From NCBI GenBank assembly GCA_022424905.1, contig JAKMGP010000029.1, positions 1 to 64,000 on the forward strand: DNA of 64,000 nt. The letters run 5' to 3'. Of the stretch, positions 55,883 through 64,000 are shown one piece after another. The translations under genes and the position numbers were made by a program. Source of the DNA: Akkermansiaceae bacterium (GTDB taxonomy: Bacteria; Verrucomicrobiota; Verrucomicrobiia; Verrucomicrobiales; Akkermansiaceae). The notes under the pieces were generated by a model. That model did no database searches and had not been told where the DNA came from. It was given only the letters and a program-made list of their open reading frames with translations. How positions within the stretch are numbered: position 1 is the stretch's first letter; each line of letters starts with the position of its first letter.

Positions 55883-56998
55883 TCACGCACGGTGCCACTT
55901 CTTAACGAAGTTTAGCATTTCCCCTTCCTGATCCTCGATTGATTTCACCAAAGCGAGCTGAGTTCGGCAGCGATCCAAATTATGATTATCACGATGAACT
56001 CTGAAGTATTTATCCCCTTCCAAATAGTCGGTTAAAAAACGAATCCCCGTTTCTAAAGCAATTAATTTTGCCGAAAAAGGAAGCAGGTCGATCTCCAATG
56101 GAGTAAGGAAATTCGCGGCGGTCTCGAGATAGCCTTCAACGATTGCCTCGAACATAGGGAGACGCATTTCAACTTTGGACGCATCGGGCTCATCCTCGGC
56201 GACAGGGCTTGTCGCTCCCCGAATCAAATCTCCAAAATCATATAAAGCGAGTCCCGGCATCACCGTATCTAAATCGATCACGCAAACCGCTTCATCAGTC
56301 TGCTCATCGATCATGACATTATTAAGTTTGGTGTCATTGTGCGTTACCCTCTCGATTAAACGTCCAGCTGCGAGATGATCCAAAAGCACTCCGGTAATCG
56401 ACTCTCTTGAGGCAATAAAGTCGATCTCTCGCTGGACCTCCTTAACGCGATCGCAGGGATCACTTTTTATCGCTGTAATCAGTCGAGAGTATCGTTCAGG
56501 GGTATTGTGAAATCCTGGAATGGTAACCTCCACCTTTTCAATCGGAAGATCACTCACGAGATCCTGAAATGCCCCAAATGCCTTGGCCGCCTGATAGGCT
56601 TGACGAGTGTTTTCCACCACGTCGTAAGTCCTACAACCCTCAATAAAATTATAACAACGCCAGATCCCTCCGGAAACACCAGAAATACAGTTTTTCCCAT
56701 CTCTTCCGGGGTAAAGATTAAGAGTCTGGCCACCAAAATCCCGCTTTCTGCGGAATACCTTACGATTGATATGATTGGTTACCCGCTCAATATTCTTCAT
56801 CACCACTAGAGGTTTTGGAAAAACATTTTCGTTAATTCGCTGAAAAATATATCGACGAGTCCCCCCGTCCTCATTCCGATAAGCGGCTAGATAGGTCGTG
56901 TTGATATGACCACTTTGAACCTCTTCACCATCGATAAAGGTCCCATTAATTGCAAATTGGCTACCAATTGCGGCAATATCATCTTTCCGAGCTTCCAT
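55883..56998 (-). CDS. NahK-like aminoglycoside-phosphotransferase-fold sugar kinase
   Basis: A 371-residue kinase-like protein. The fold signature of the aminoglycoside phosphotransferase family is present: the Brenner motif THNDTKLNNVMID (about residues 216-228) and the metal-binding VIDLDTVMPGLALYDFGDLI. The N-terminal SGHINTTYLAAYR is the nucleotide loop. N-acetylhexosamine 1-kinase (NahK) and related mucin-type or homoserine kinases share these motifs; NahK-like is preferred on IDLDTVMPGLALYDFGD. It would make GlcNAc- or GalNAc-1-phosphate, a UDP-sugar precursor. It starts about 12 bases after the SenB-like gene, in the same operon. Residue 2 (56998) is the likely Met; an upstream GTG or ATG is possible. 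Confidence 0.82.
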   Translation of the reverse strand: MEARKDDIAAIGSQFAINGTFIDGEEVQSGHINTTYLAAYRNEDGGTRRYIFQRINENVFPKPLVVMKNIERVTNHINRKVFRRKRDFGGQTLNLYPGRDGKNCISGVSGGIWRCYNFIEGCRTYDVVENTRQAYQAAKAFGAFQDLVSDLPIEKVEVTIPGFHNTPERYSRLITAIKSDPCDRVKEVQREIDFIASRESITGVLLDHLAAGRLIERVTHNDTKLNNVMIDEQTDEAVCVIDLDTVMPGLALYDFGDLIRGATSPVAEDEPDASKVEMRLPMFEAIVEGYLETAANFLTPLEIDLLPFSAKLIALETGIRFLTDYLEGDKYFRVHRDNHNLDRCRTQLALVKSIEDQEGEMLNFVKKWHRA

Positions 56999-57010
56999 CA
57001 CTTGCCTATT

Positions 57011-57955
57011 TTACTTTAGGTCTCTTAACAATTCAAGCCATGACTCTGATTCTCTCACCCAAGAGAATAACGGAAGCCGATCAGCTGACAGGCGGCTCCA
57101 CTCATCAAGATCTACCCGCTGGTGCATGATAGCTTCGAGCGCTTTAGCCATTCCCCCTTCCTCAAAATAGCCCGGATAATCATCACCCAGAAGCCCTACG
57201 TTTCCCTCGATCCTACTTGCCAGAACCGGAACACCCATCGTCATCGCCTCCAAAACCGCGTTTGCTCCTCCTTCCAAAATCGAACTATTAATGGTCAGTG
57301 AACTTTTGGCACACAGGGCCAGAGACTCCCCTCTTGGTAATCCTCCGCACCACCGATACCTTTTATCCTCTTCCATCCAAAATTCCGCTGTTTTGCGCAT
57401 CTTCTCATCTAAAGCCTGTCCAATTTGCCAAACTTCAAGATCAGACCACTCCGGATACTGAGCTAGGGTTTCAATCGTCAAAAATGGTCGTTTTACGGGT
57501 CGCAGATGTCCCACCACTGAAATCACAAACGGCGATTGGCTCGGGGTGGCTTTCACAGCTATCGAATCGAGACTTGAGCGTATCACGACCGTCTTATCTC
57601 GCACTTTCTCGGGAAGTTTTTGAATCGCGGCTTCTTGGGGCACAACGATCCGATCCGCCAGCTGCAGGGCGTCCTCCCCAATTTGAGACCCCTCCGGGAG
57701 CCCCTGATAAATATCGGTGCCCGTCAGCAAAATGATGACTTTCCCTTTCGGTGTCTTCTTTTTGAAATCAAAAACCGCTGGGGCACCTTTAATGGCATGG
57801 AGTGTGATCAGAATATCGGCGAGCTCACCATCATTACCATGCGCACCTCTTGCCTCGATACCTCCTTCATTTAGCATCGCCACGATTCGGTCAGTGGTAA
57901 CCGAGTTTCCCTTCAGCTCGGAGAGCGGATAAGGTGACGCTACGCAGACCTTCAT
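57011..57955 (-). CDS. SenB-like glycosyltransferase (TIGR04348 family)
   Basis: A 314-residue GT-B/GT4-type glycosyltransferase. Four segments match what I know of SenB (selenosugar synthase of the selenoneine pathway, TIGR04348): ILLTGTDIYQGLPEGSQ, VVGHLRPVKRPFLTIE, RYRWCGGLPRGESLAL, and VPVLASRIEGNVGLLGDDYP. SenB joins selenophosphate to the sugar of UDP-GlcNAc. No SenA (DinB/FGE-like) or SenC (SelD-like) gene is in the window, so the product may differ: a selenosugar or thiosugar for another use. It overlaps cysS by four bases (ATGA) and is followed by the NahK-like kinase, which could feed UDP-GlcNAc synthesis. An ordinary GT4 enzyme is the alternative. Confidence 0.82.
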   Translation of the reverse strand: MKVCVASPYPLSELKGNSVTTDRIVAMLNEGGIEARGAHGNDGELADILITLHAIKGAPAVFDFKKKTPKGKVIILLTGTDIYQGLPEGSQIGEDALQLADRIVVPQEAAIQKLPEKVRDKTVVIRSSLDSIAVKATPSQSPFVISVVGHLRPVKRPFLTIETLAQYPEWSDLEVWQIGQALDEKMRKTAEFWMEEDKRYRWCGGLPRGESLALCAKSSLTINSSILEGGANAVLEAMTMGVPVLASRIEGNVGLLGDDYPGYFEEGGMAKALEAIMHQRVDLDEWSRLSADRLPLFSWVRESESWLELLRDLK

Positions 57956-59316
57956 AACGGAATGACCTCGTAACCCTCGCGACCGTCTTTCACCATCCAG
58001 CCATTCTCAGCCAACTCGTCACGATAACGATCCGAAGCCGCCCAATCCTTGTCCTGACGTGCCTTCCAACGATTCTCGGCAAGTTTGGCGATCTTCTCCG
58101 GAACCTCAATTCCCTCGGGTTCGGGCAAGGTCAAACCAAGAGAAGCAAGAACCGTAAAGAATCCGTGCCAATCATCCAGAGATCTGGCATTTTTGAGGTT
58201 AGCAAAAAGTTCGCCCAAAGCTGCTGCCGTATTTAAGTCCTCGTTCAATCGCTTGAAGGCACCCGCAAAAACACCTAAGCTCCCACCCTTTGAAAGTTCG
58301 CGGTATCCCGGAACGGCATGATCTTTTGCTGCTTTTGCTAACCTTCCGAGAGCCTCGCGAGCAGCGTGAAGAGATTCCATCGTAAAGTTCAATTGCTTAC
58401 GATAGTTCGCCCCAATTAAAACATAACGAACTTCCATCGGCGACCAACCTTCATCCGCTAAATCGCTCAAGGTATAAAGAGTTCCACTCGACTTCGACAT
58501 TTTCTTGCCATTCACCAGCAGGTGGGTGGAGTGAAACCAATGCCGAGCAAATTCCCCACCACACGAACACTTAGATTGTGCCAACTCGTTTTCGTGGTGC
58601 GGAAAAACCAAGTCCTCCCCACCGCTATGAAGATCGAAAGTCCTACCCAGGTATTTTAATATCATCGCCGAACACTCAAGGTGCCAGCCAGGCCGCCCCT
58701 CTCCCCACGGACTACTCCAATAGTTGTCACCGTCCTCGTCACGACGACTTTTCCAGAGAACAAAATCGGCGATATTATCCTTTGCGTATTCATCAGAATT
58801 AGCTCGCTCGTTCTGGGTCTTTCCCAAATCAAGCTCACGTTGATCGAGACGCGATAGTTTTCCATATTCAGAAAATGAAGTGATTTTGAAATAGACTGAG
58901 CCATCCTCTGATGCATAAGCGTGGCCCTTCTCCAATAATTCTTCGATCATCGCAACCTGCTCTGGGATATGTTCCACCGCACTTGGTTCAATGTGTGGCT
59001 TAAGACAATTAAGAGCCTCGCAATCAGCGTGAAACCTGTCGCGCCATTGAGCCGTAAAATCAGCCAATTGCATGCCAGCGCTTACCGAATCACGGATCGT
59101 CTTATCATCCACGTCCGTTATATTACGGACATGCTTAGTTTTCATACCCCCTAACTCGAGAACCCTCCGCATCACGTCTTGTATCACGAAAGTTCGAAAA
59201 TTACCGATATGGGCCGGGCCATATACCGTCGGCCCACAGCAATAAAACCTGAAGACTTTACCATCCACCGGCTCAAGGGGAACGACTTCGCGCGTTAGAG
59301 TGTCAAACAACCTCAC
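57952..59316 (-). CDS. cysS: Cysteinyl-tRNA synthetase
   Basis: CysRS charges tRNA-Cys. The start is taken as GTG at 59316, giving the family-like [23 protein letters not shown] at 59364 extends it by 16 residues. The zinc and HIGH motifs are in [19 protein letters not shown], the second zinc-site region is [10 protein letters not shown], and the KMSKS loop is [11 protein letters not shown]. The C-terminal anticodon-binding region ([19 protein letters not shown]) is present. Length 454 aa is full, so it is a real CysRS rather than the MshC-type ligase of mycothiol synthesis. It leads the cysS - SenB-like - NahK-like operon. Confidence 0.95.
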   Translation of the reverse strand: MRLFDTLTREVVPLEPVDGKVFRFYCCGPTVYGPAHIGNFRTFVIQDVMRRVLELGGMKTKHVRNITDVDDKTIRDSVSAGMQLADFTAQWRDRFHADCEALNCLKPHIEPSAVEHIPEQVAMIEELLEKGHAYASEDGSVYFKITSFSEYGKLSRLDQRELDLGKTQNERANSDEYAKDNIADFVLWKSRRDEDGDNYWSSPWGEGRPGWHLECSAMILKYLGRTFDLHSGGEDLVFPHHENELAQSKCSCGGEFARHWFHSTHLLVNGKKMSKSSGTLYTLSDLADEGWSPMEVRYVLIGANYRKQLNFTMESLHAAREALGRLAKAAKDHAVPGYRELSKGGSLGVFAGAFKRLNEDLNTAAALGELFANLKNARSLDDWHGFFTVLASLGLTLPEPEGIEVPEKIAKLAENRWKARQDKDWAASDRYRDELAENGWMVKDGREGYEVIPL

Positions 59317-59400
59317 GGGGCGAGCATTAACAGCCCTCGTGTTCCGGGCAATCGAATTTCCCAAGATTGCGTCTCTTCGCTTTTCTGTCAGACTACCCGT

Positions 59401-59682
59401 ATGAGCAAACGCTCCCGGATTATTTTAAGTGGCATGATTCCAATCTTGCTAGTCTCGGCGACAATTCTCGGAATCGGTCTAGGTGGACGTCTCCCCGGTC
59501 TTCCTGGAGAAATCTTCCGCAAGATCACCGGATTCATGTTCACCCCTGTCTTCTTAGAGCTAACTTTTGCCTTTCTTGGGCTTCTAGCCGTCTTTTCAAT
59601 CAACAACATTCGCCTCCAAAAACAAGGTGATGAATATGTCTCACTTGAAGTTGAAGAAGGCCAAAAAGACCAAAAACCATGA
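59401..59682 (+). CDS. Small two-helix membrane protein
   Basis: A 93-residue protein with two hydrophobic segments: PILLVSATILGIGLGG (residues about 14-29) and VFLELTFAFLGLLAVFSI (about 50-67). Both ends are charged, and the C-terminus is acidic (EYVSLEVEEGQ). The function is unknown. Its end overlaps the start of pdxH by four bases (ATGA), so it is translated with pdxH, which may mean nothing functionally. Confidence 0.72.
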   Translation: MSKRSRIILSGMIPILLVSATILGIGLGGRLPGLPGEIFRKITGFMFTPVFLELTFAFLGLLAVFSINNIRLQKQGDEYVSLEVEEGQKDQKP

Positions 59683-60320
59683 ACCTTGCAAACCTTCGCG
59701 AAGACTACACGAAAGGTGGCATCAGCCGGTCTAGCATCAAGAGTGACCCTTTCACGCAATTTGAAGAGTGGCTAGAAGTCGCCCATGAGCAAAAGATACC
59801 AGACGCCAATGCCATGACCGTGGCCACCGCCGGGAAGGATGGTGTGGTGACCTCTCGCACACTTCTTCTCAAAGGAATTGTTGATGGCAATCTACAATTT
59901 TTCACGAACTATCGCTCAAAGAAAGCTCAGGACCTCGCTGAGAATCCGAATGCTTCGGTCACGATCCTCTGGAAAGAATTGGAACGCCAAATCTGTGTTC
60001 GAGGAAAAGTGGAAAAAACCTCGCGGCAGACATCTGAAGATTATTTTAAAATCCGCCCCTACAATTCTCAAATCGGCGCTTGGGTTTCCGAATCTCAATC
60101 TGAGCCTATCGTGGACCGCGCAACAATCGCCACCCGGCAAAACGAGCTTGAAATGAAATTTCCAAAAGGAACTGAGGTTCCCTGTCCAGAATTTTGGGGT
60201 GGTTATAACCTGATACCAAACTACATCGAATTCTGGCAAGGTCGACAAGGCCGCTTGCACGATCGCCTTTGCTTTTTGAGATCAGGCGAAAATTGGAAAC
60301 TTAAGCGCCTCAGCCCCTAG
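59679..60320 (+). CDS. pdxH: Pyridoxamine 5'-phosphate oxidase
   Basis: PdxH oxidises pyridoxine or pyridoxamine phosphate to pyridoxal phosphate with FMN. Family segments include SDPFTQFEEWLEVAHEQK at the N-terminus, TVATAGKDGVVTSRTLLLKG (FMN site), FFTNYRSKKAQDLAENPNAS and the C-terminal EFWQGRQGRLHDRLCF. Length 213 aa is usual. Its stop codon is in the CTAG palindrome at 60317-60320 shared with the convergent phosphodiesterase gene. Confidence 0.96.
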   Translation: MNLANLREDYTKGGISRSSIKSDPFTQFEEWLEVAHEQKIPDANAMTVATAGKDGVVTSRTLLLKGIVDGNLQFFTNYRSKKAQDLAENPNASVTILWKELERQICVRGKVEKTSRQTSEDYFKIRPYNSQIGAWVSESQSEPIVDRATIATRQNELEMKFPKGTEVPCPEFWGGYNLIPNYIEFWQGRQGRLHDRLCFLRSGENWKLKRLSP

Positions 60321-61129
60321 TTGGGGGCCTTCGCCTTTAAGGCGCCTTTGATCCTCCCCGGGAAATCAGTTGTCACCGACTGTGTTCCCTGGTCCGCGAA
60401 CCATTGGGCGACTTTGATTTCATTCACTGTCCAAACATGATGCTCAAATCCGGTCATTTGTAATTTGGTAATAAATTTATCATTAACTGCAGAGCTACTT
60501 GAACTCATTCCATCTGCTTTCACTTTGCGTAAAGTGGCTAGAGAATCTTCCAATGAAGGCGTGAAGGAACCGTCTTGATTTTGTTTTACATTGGAAAGCC
60601 AGTAGGCCTTGAAGTAAGGAGCCTCCATCTTCACCGCCCCGATAATTTTGGCATCAAAACAAATAAAAACGACCTGCTCTTTCTTAAGCTGGGACTTAGA
60701 AACCTCTCTCAAAAGCGGCGAAATAATTTCAAGTCCACATTTAATCTCAATGTAGATCTTTTTTTCCGCTGGAATCGTCTCAAACACTTCTCCAATTGTT
60801 GGGATTGAAGTGCCCTTAAATGCAGCCCCCTTTTTTATTCCCACATCTAATTTTTTGAGTTCTGCCAGAGTAGTATCCTTAACCACCAAGTTTTTCCCCG
60901 CCACTTTTTTGGTGTTCGCATCATGGATACAAACAACATGGCCATCTTTAGTGAGATGAAAATCGCCTTCGATTGCGTCGGCTCCTTGCTTCCATGCCAA
61001 ATTGAATGCCGGGATTGTATTTTCAGGAGCCTCACCCGATGCCCCGCGATGTGCTACTATCATGGGTGTCCCTGCCAACGCAAATTGACCTAACACACCG
61101 AAAATTAAGATGTAAAAATGAGCTCTCAC
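60317..61129 (-). CDS. Exported glycerophosphodiester phosphodiesterase
   Basis: A 270-residue GDPD-family enzyme with a signal peptide (MRAHFYILIFGVLGQFALAG). It hydrolyses glycerophosphodiesters to glycerol-3-phosphate and an alcohol. Motifs are VAHRGASGEAPENTIPAFNL (catalytic His), GADAIEGDFHLTKDGHVVCI then HDANTKK, and YIEIKC. It is a TIM-barrel with GDPD insertion near residue 60. It resembles the GlpQ/UgpQ group. GTG at 61129 is the start. A bactofilin gene lies upstream on the same strand, separated by a terminator. Confidence 0.92.
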   Translation of the reverse strand: MRAHFYILIFGVLGQFALAGTPMIVAHRGASGEAPENTIPAFNLAWKQGADAIEGDFHLTKDGHVVCIHDANTKKVAGKNLVVKDTTLAELKKLDVGIKKGAAFKGTSIPTIGEVFETIPAEKKIYIEIKCGLEIISPLLREVSKSQLKKEQVVFICFDAKIIGAVKMEAPYFKAYWLSNVKQNQDGSFTPSLEDSLATLRKVKADGMSSSSSAVNDKFITKLQMTGFEHHVWTVNEIKVAQWFADQGTQSVTTDFPGRIKGALKAKAPN

Positions 61130-61286
61130 TCCGCAGACGATGTCCTATCGCAGTAAAAAGCAAAAGGGAAATTCGCGCGCCCCGTGAGGCCCATTCCCAA
61201 CCGCGGAATGAAAACTCGTTACCCTTTTTTACATCCCCTACATAAATCAAAAAAAATAGTGAGCGATGCTTCCCCCTTCAAGGACC

Positions 61287-61321
61287 AAAAAAAAACCGCC
61301 GCATCCTGTGAATGCAACGGT
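61287..61321 (-). terminator. Likely terminator after the bactofilin gene
   Basis: Read on the minus strand, ACCG/CGGT and GCAT/ATGC pairs form an interrupted stem with a two-by-two internal loop (CC against AA), followed by a run of T (seen as AAAAAAAA on the plus strand, 61287-61295). It lies 25 bases after the bactofilin stop. Confidence 0.65.
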
Positions 61322-61345
61322 CTGAAAATTTGTTAGGATTAAAAA

Positions 61346-61666
61346 TCAGCTTCCAATCGAGGTTTTCCCCTGAAGAGTCGCACCTTCCTCCATGCTAAGG
61401 GTCTTTGTTTTGATATCCCCCTTGAGCAAAGACTTCTCCTTTAGCTCGCAACGATCTGATGTAATTGTCCCTTCAACCTTTCCGTAAAGTTTCACTTCCC
61501 CAGCCTTAACATCACCCTTGATACTCGCATTTTCAGCGATCGTCACTTTACCTTTATCAGAGATAATCTCTCCATCGATTTTCCCATCAACGATCATGTC
61601 ATTTGAAAACTTGATTGATCCATTAATTTCGAGCCCCTGAGTGAGGATGTTGGTTGCATTTGCCAT
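61346..61666 (-). CDS. Bactofilin
   Basis: A 106-residue bactofilin (DUF583) cytoskeletal protein. The repeated beta-helix pattern is clear: GSIKFSNDMIVDGKIDGEI, KGKVTIAENASIKGDV, GEVKLYGKVEGTI and ALSMEEGATLQGKT-like turns at regular spacing. Bactofilins polymerise without nucleotide and shape the cell or stalk, or recruit wall enzymes. It appears monocistronic. Few residues precede the beta-helix, and the short N-terminal tail may hold a membrane-targeting signal. Confidence 0.95.
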   Translation of the reverse strand: MANATNILTQGLEINGSIKFSNDMIVDGKIDGEIISDKGKVTIAENASIKGDVKAGEVKLYGKVEGTITSDRCELKEKSLLKGDIKTKTLSMEEGATLQGKTSIGS

Positions 61667-61762
61667 AATCTTGGACGGAGTCCACCAGCTTTAGGGATCT
61701 CTGGCAATGCCATTTTTGGGAAAGCTTTTGACAAAAAGCCCTACAAAGAGGACCACTTTGGC

Positions 61763-62899
61763 GTGAGCTTTGCCAGCCAGTTCAAACCACTCATGGAGGA
61801 CCCGACTCCTCTCATGCGGAGATTTCGGAAATTAATTGATCCCTGCCCTGATCGACAACTCGAGAGCATGGCTCGTCAAAGCCAAACTCTGACTCGCCGC
61901 CACTTTGGAAAAACGATGCGTCTCTTTGCACCTCTCTACCTATCAAACGAGTGTGTAAACAACTGCCAATATTGCGGATTTTCCCGTAATAATCCTATCC
62001 TTCGCACCACTCTTACCGTTCCTCAGGTTGTCGCTGAGGCCAAATATCTTTACGATTTAGGCTTTCGAAACATTCTTCTCGTGGCCGGCGAGCACCCTAA
62101 ATTTGTTTCAGATGGCTACCTTCAAGAGTGTGTCAATGCACTGAGAGCCTTAATTCCAACGATTGGAATAGAGGTCGGCCCGATGGAGGATCATCAATAC
62201 AGCGAGTTGGTCGATCACGGGGCTGAAGGCCTCATCGTTTATCAAGAAACTTATCACCAAGAAACTTACGAAGTCCTTCACACCGCTGGCCCTAAGAAGA
62301 AATTTAATTGGAGGCTCGATTGTCCTGAGCGCGCTTACGCTGGAGGCTTTCGCAGAATCGGAATAGGTGCCCTTTTCGGCCTCGCCAACTGGCGCTACGA
62401 AGCAATCGCGCTGGCGACTCACCTTGACTATCTACTCCGTCATTGTTGGAAAGCCAGCTTCACTATCGCTTTCCCTCGTATGAGACCCCATGCGGGGAAC
62501 TATCAATACACCCCCAATCCAGAATTATCCCTAGACGAACGAAGCCTAGTGCAATTACTCACTGCATTTCGCATTTGCTTTCCTCAAGTTGGAATTGTGC
62601 TTTCAACCCGCGAACCAGCAGAACTTCGCGACTCACTCTTCCCTCTCGGCGTTACTCATATTTCGGCTGGTTCTCAAACAGACCCGGGGGGCTACACTGG
62701 CGCCGGAACCGAGAACCTACATTTAACGGTCAGGGGACTTCGGGTTGAACTTGAAAAACAACAAGTTCATGATCGGGCGACCGGTCAATTCGAAATCGAT
62801 GACAAGCGACCGGTCGATGAAATCGCCGGCATTCTCAAAAATCAGGGATTTGACCCAGTATGGAAAGACTGGGATCCCGCAATTCTTACTTATTCATGA
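61763..62899 (+). CDS. thiH: 2-iminoacetate synthase (radical SAM)
   Basis: ThiH splits tyrosine to dehydroglycine for the thiazole of thiamine. The radical-SAM cluster motif CVNNCQYCGF is at residues about 63-72, followed by ILLVAGEHPKFVSDGYL and the EVGPMEDHQYSEL region. The C-terminal SAGSQTDPGGYTG is typical. Length 378 aa is normal. The GTG start is preceded by AAAGAGGA, a fair ribosome site. thiS overlaps its stop by four bases. The usual partners thiG, thiF and thiE are not in the window, and no TPP riboswitch is seen in the 96 bases upstream. Confidence 0.95.
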   Translation: MSFASQFKPLMEDPTPLMRRFRKLIDPCPDRQLESMARQSQTLTRRHFGKTMRLFAPLYLSNECVNNCQYCGFSRNNPILRTTLTVPQVVAEAKYLYDLGFRNILLVAGEHPKFVSDGYLQECVNALRALIPTIGIEVGPMEDHQYSELVDHGAEGLIVYQETYHQETYEVLHTAGPKKKFNWRLDCPERAYAGGFRRIGIGALFGLANWRYEAIALATHLDYLLRHCWKASFTIAFPRMRPHAGNYQYTPNPELSLDERSLVQLLTAFRICFPQVGIVLSTREPAELRDSLFPLGVTHISAGSQTDPGGYTGAGTENLHLTVRGLRVELEKQQVHDRATGQFEIDDKRPVDEIAGILKNQGFDPVWKDWDPAILTYS

Positions 62900-63096
62900 C
62901 TCTCACAATCAACGGAGAAAATCGCAAATTCAACAATGGCCTCAATTTACAGGCCCTCCTCGTAGAGTTAGGACTTGCTGAGAAACCAGTGGTGGTTGAA
63001 CTCAACCAGAAAGCACTCGCGCCTTCTGAGTTCAAATCCCAGAAGCTCACGAACAATGATCAGCTTGAGATCATTACAATTGCCGCCGGAGGATAA
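62896..63096 (+). CDS. thiS: Sulfur carrier protein ThiS
   Basis: A 66-residue beta-grasp protein of the ThiS/MoaD family that carries sulfur as a thiocarboxylate at its C-terminus. MTLTINGENRKFNNGLNLQALL is the N-terminus, and the protein ends in the required Gly-Gly (IAAGG). The ATG is chosen because it overlaps the thiH stop as ATGA. Its order after thiH is unusual, as thiS is more often before thiG. Confidence 0.93.
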   Translation: MTLTINGENRKFNNGLNLQALLVELGLAEKPVVVELNQKALAPSEFKSQKLTNNDQLEIITIAAGG

Positions 63097-63190
63097 CCTA
63101 ATTCATTCACTTATTTTCTGAACCTAGCTTAGGTTCAATCAGCTCGACAGGCTGAGAAGCTGCGACTTTGAAAGAGAAGTTATGGAACAA

Positions 63191-63463
63191 CTACCTGTTT
63201 GCTCCACCCCTTTTTAGTGGTTGAGGGACCAGTGTCCTAACATTCGGTTTTGACCCAACAGAAGGGCCAACTGACACAAAGACAGAGAAAAAATCAACCC
63301 TATCCCCCAGCCCGTTTCTGAAATCTCTAAATGCTGTCGTCGGTTCCTTTTCATAGCCACTCATTGTAACAATTCTTTGACTGGCGACACTAAAGCTTCC
63401 GCAAAAGAAACCGCAATCGACCCCCACAAAAAGAAGGGAAATCTTAGATTCTTTACCCCCCAT
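63191..63463 (-). CDS. Candidate small exported protein
   Basis: A 90-residue frame on the minus strand between thiS and recQ. From the internal ATG at 63463 the N-terminus (MGGKESKISLLFVGVDCGFF) looks like a signal peptide, with cleavage after FSVA, and the mature part is rich in Arg, Pro and Val. A possible ribosome site AAGGTGG lies about 15 bases upstream. No family is recognised. The frame extends to 63607 across the recQ start, so the longer version would overlap recQ. Confidence 0.45.
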   Translation of the reverse strand: MGGKESKISLLFVGVDCGFFCGSFSVASQRIVTMSGYEKEPTTAFRDFRNGLGDRVDFFSVFVSVGPSVGSKPNVRTLVPQPLKRGGANR

Positions 63464-63544
63464 TCGAGATCCAACCACCTTGCTGAATTTTTCACCGCGA
63501 CAAGGCCTATCCTCTACGATATCTACCCCCTTGCTTGCCTCACT

Positions 63545-64000
63545 ATGTCCGCCCCTCGTAAAGCCCTCAGAAAATATTTCGGTCATGATTCTTTTCGCGA
63601 TGGCCAAGAAGAGGTCATCGAATCCATCTTATCGGACAAATCTACCCTCGCCGTATTTCCAACCGGAGGGGGGAAATCACTCTGTTATCAACTTCCCGCA
63701 TTACTATTCGATCAACTCACTCTCGTTGTCTCTCCGCTCATCGCCCTGATGAAAGATCAGGTTGACTCGCTAGTTGCCAAAGGAATCCCGGCAGCCCGAC
63801 TCGATTCCACCCTTTCGGCAGACGAAACGAGCAAGCTTTACCAGAAACTTAAGAAAAATAAGATCAGGCTCCTTTACGTAGCACCCGAGCGCCTCGCTAA
63901 CGAAAAGTTTAGAGCGCGTCTTAGCAAAATCCCACTCGCTCTGCTTGCAATAGATGAGGCCCATTGCATTTCGGAATGGGGACATAATTTCCGCCCTGAC
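63545..64000 (+). CDS. recQ: RecQ-type DNA helicase, partial (runs off right edge)
   Basis: The first 152 residues of a RecQ helicase, a 3'-5' unwinding enzyme in recombination and repair. Motifs are Q-motif-like YFGHDSFRDGQEEVIES, motif I FPTGGGKSLCYQLPALL, motif Ia VVSPLIALMKDQVDSL, LLYVAPERLAN, and the DEAH box IDEAHCISEWGHNFRPD, just before the edge. The gene continues beyond 64000. It starts at the ATG 63545, divergent from the small candidate gene. Confidence 0.93.
   Translation, partial: MSAPRKALRKYFGHDSFRDGQEEVIESILSDKSTLAVFPTGGGKSLCYQLPALLFDQLTLVVSPLIALMKDQVDSLVAKGIPAARLDSTLSADETSKLYQKLKKNKIRLLYVAPERLANEKFRARLSKIPLALLAIDEAHCISEWGHNFRPD

Noticed and set aside
57952..59316. CysS as a mycothiol-type cysteine ligase (MshC) next to a glycosyltransferase
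   Set aside because: The protein has the full CysRS length with the C-terminal anticodon-binding region and all aminoacyl-tRNA synthetase motifs, whereas MshC is shorter.
61667..61762. TPP riboswitch upstream of thiH
   Set aside because: The conserved CUGAGA and related core segments are absent and the leader is too short.

Overview
The window is a dense chromosomal segment with about 60 protein genes, two tRNA-Leu genes and short intergenic gaps. I see no insertion sequences, CRISPR arrays, prophage or rRNA. Base composition looks moderate (around half G+C by eye). The gene repertoire suggests a free-living, probably aquatic, Gram-negative bacterium of the Planctomycetes-Verrucomicrobia-Chlamydiae group, most likely Verrucomicrobia. 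The reasons are the long Bacteroidetes/Verrucomicrobia-type PurF, a bactofilin, a DUF5069-like protein, a single-chain NADP isocitrate dehydrogenase, many small lipoproteins, and frequent GTG/TTG starts with weak Shine-Dalgarno sites. This placement is inference from family knowledge; no 16S gene is present.

Layout. 1-15.8 kb is mainly housekeeping metabolism: tRNA-Leu(CAG), CoaB, an inositol-monophosphatase-like enzyme with IspF, PurF/PurM, IlvD, SerA, MtnP, DUF368, monomeric Icd and IspH. 15.8-24.5 kb holds a SWIM/SNF2 helicase with a HAD phosphatase, a UDP-sugar pyrophosphorylase, sigma-54 (RpoN), an Mrp-type Fe-S carrier and an exported TIM-barrel protein. 24.5-27 kb has two coiled-coil lipoproteins around a DUF5069-like gene and a NUDIX protein. 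27-38 kb is a divergent double peptide-transport locus: a minus-strand Yej/Opp-like set (two ATPases, binding protein, two enlarged permeases) facing a plus-strand binding protein and two permeases that have no ATPase of their own. 38-48.8 kb holds MoxR, TrpE/TrpG, an MBL hydrolase, tRNA-Leu(UAG), an SMP-30 lactonase with a FadR-type regulator, a nitroreductase, PII (GlnB), S20, and a fusion of a beta-hydroxyacid dehydrogenase with a YgfZ-type domain. 48.8-53 kb is a ferric-type ABC importer. 53-64 kb holds an FHA protein, a sigma-70 factor, the operon cysS - SenB-like glycosyltransferase - NahK-like kinase, PdxH, a glycerophosphodiesterase, bactofilin, ThiH-ThiS and the start of RecQ.

Connections. 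RpoN and PII are both preceded by GG-N10-GC sigma-54 promoter motifs, suggesting RpoN autoregulation and nitrogen control of PII. Iron-sulfur biology recurs: Mrp, YgfZ domain, IlvD, IspH and ThiH, plus a possible iron importer. The most intriguing items are the SenB-like selenosugar/thiosugar synthase operon without the usual SenA/SenC partners, the dehydrogenase-YgfZ fusion, the enlarged Yej-like permeases, and a 15-codon ORF with a perfect Shine-Dalgarno whose start codon lies in a hairpin.
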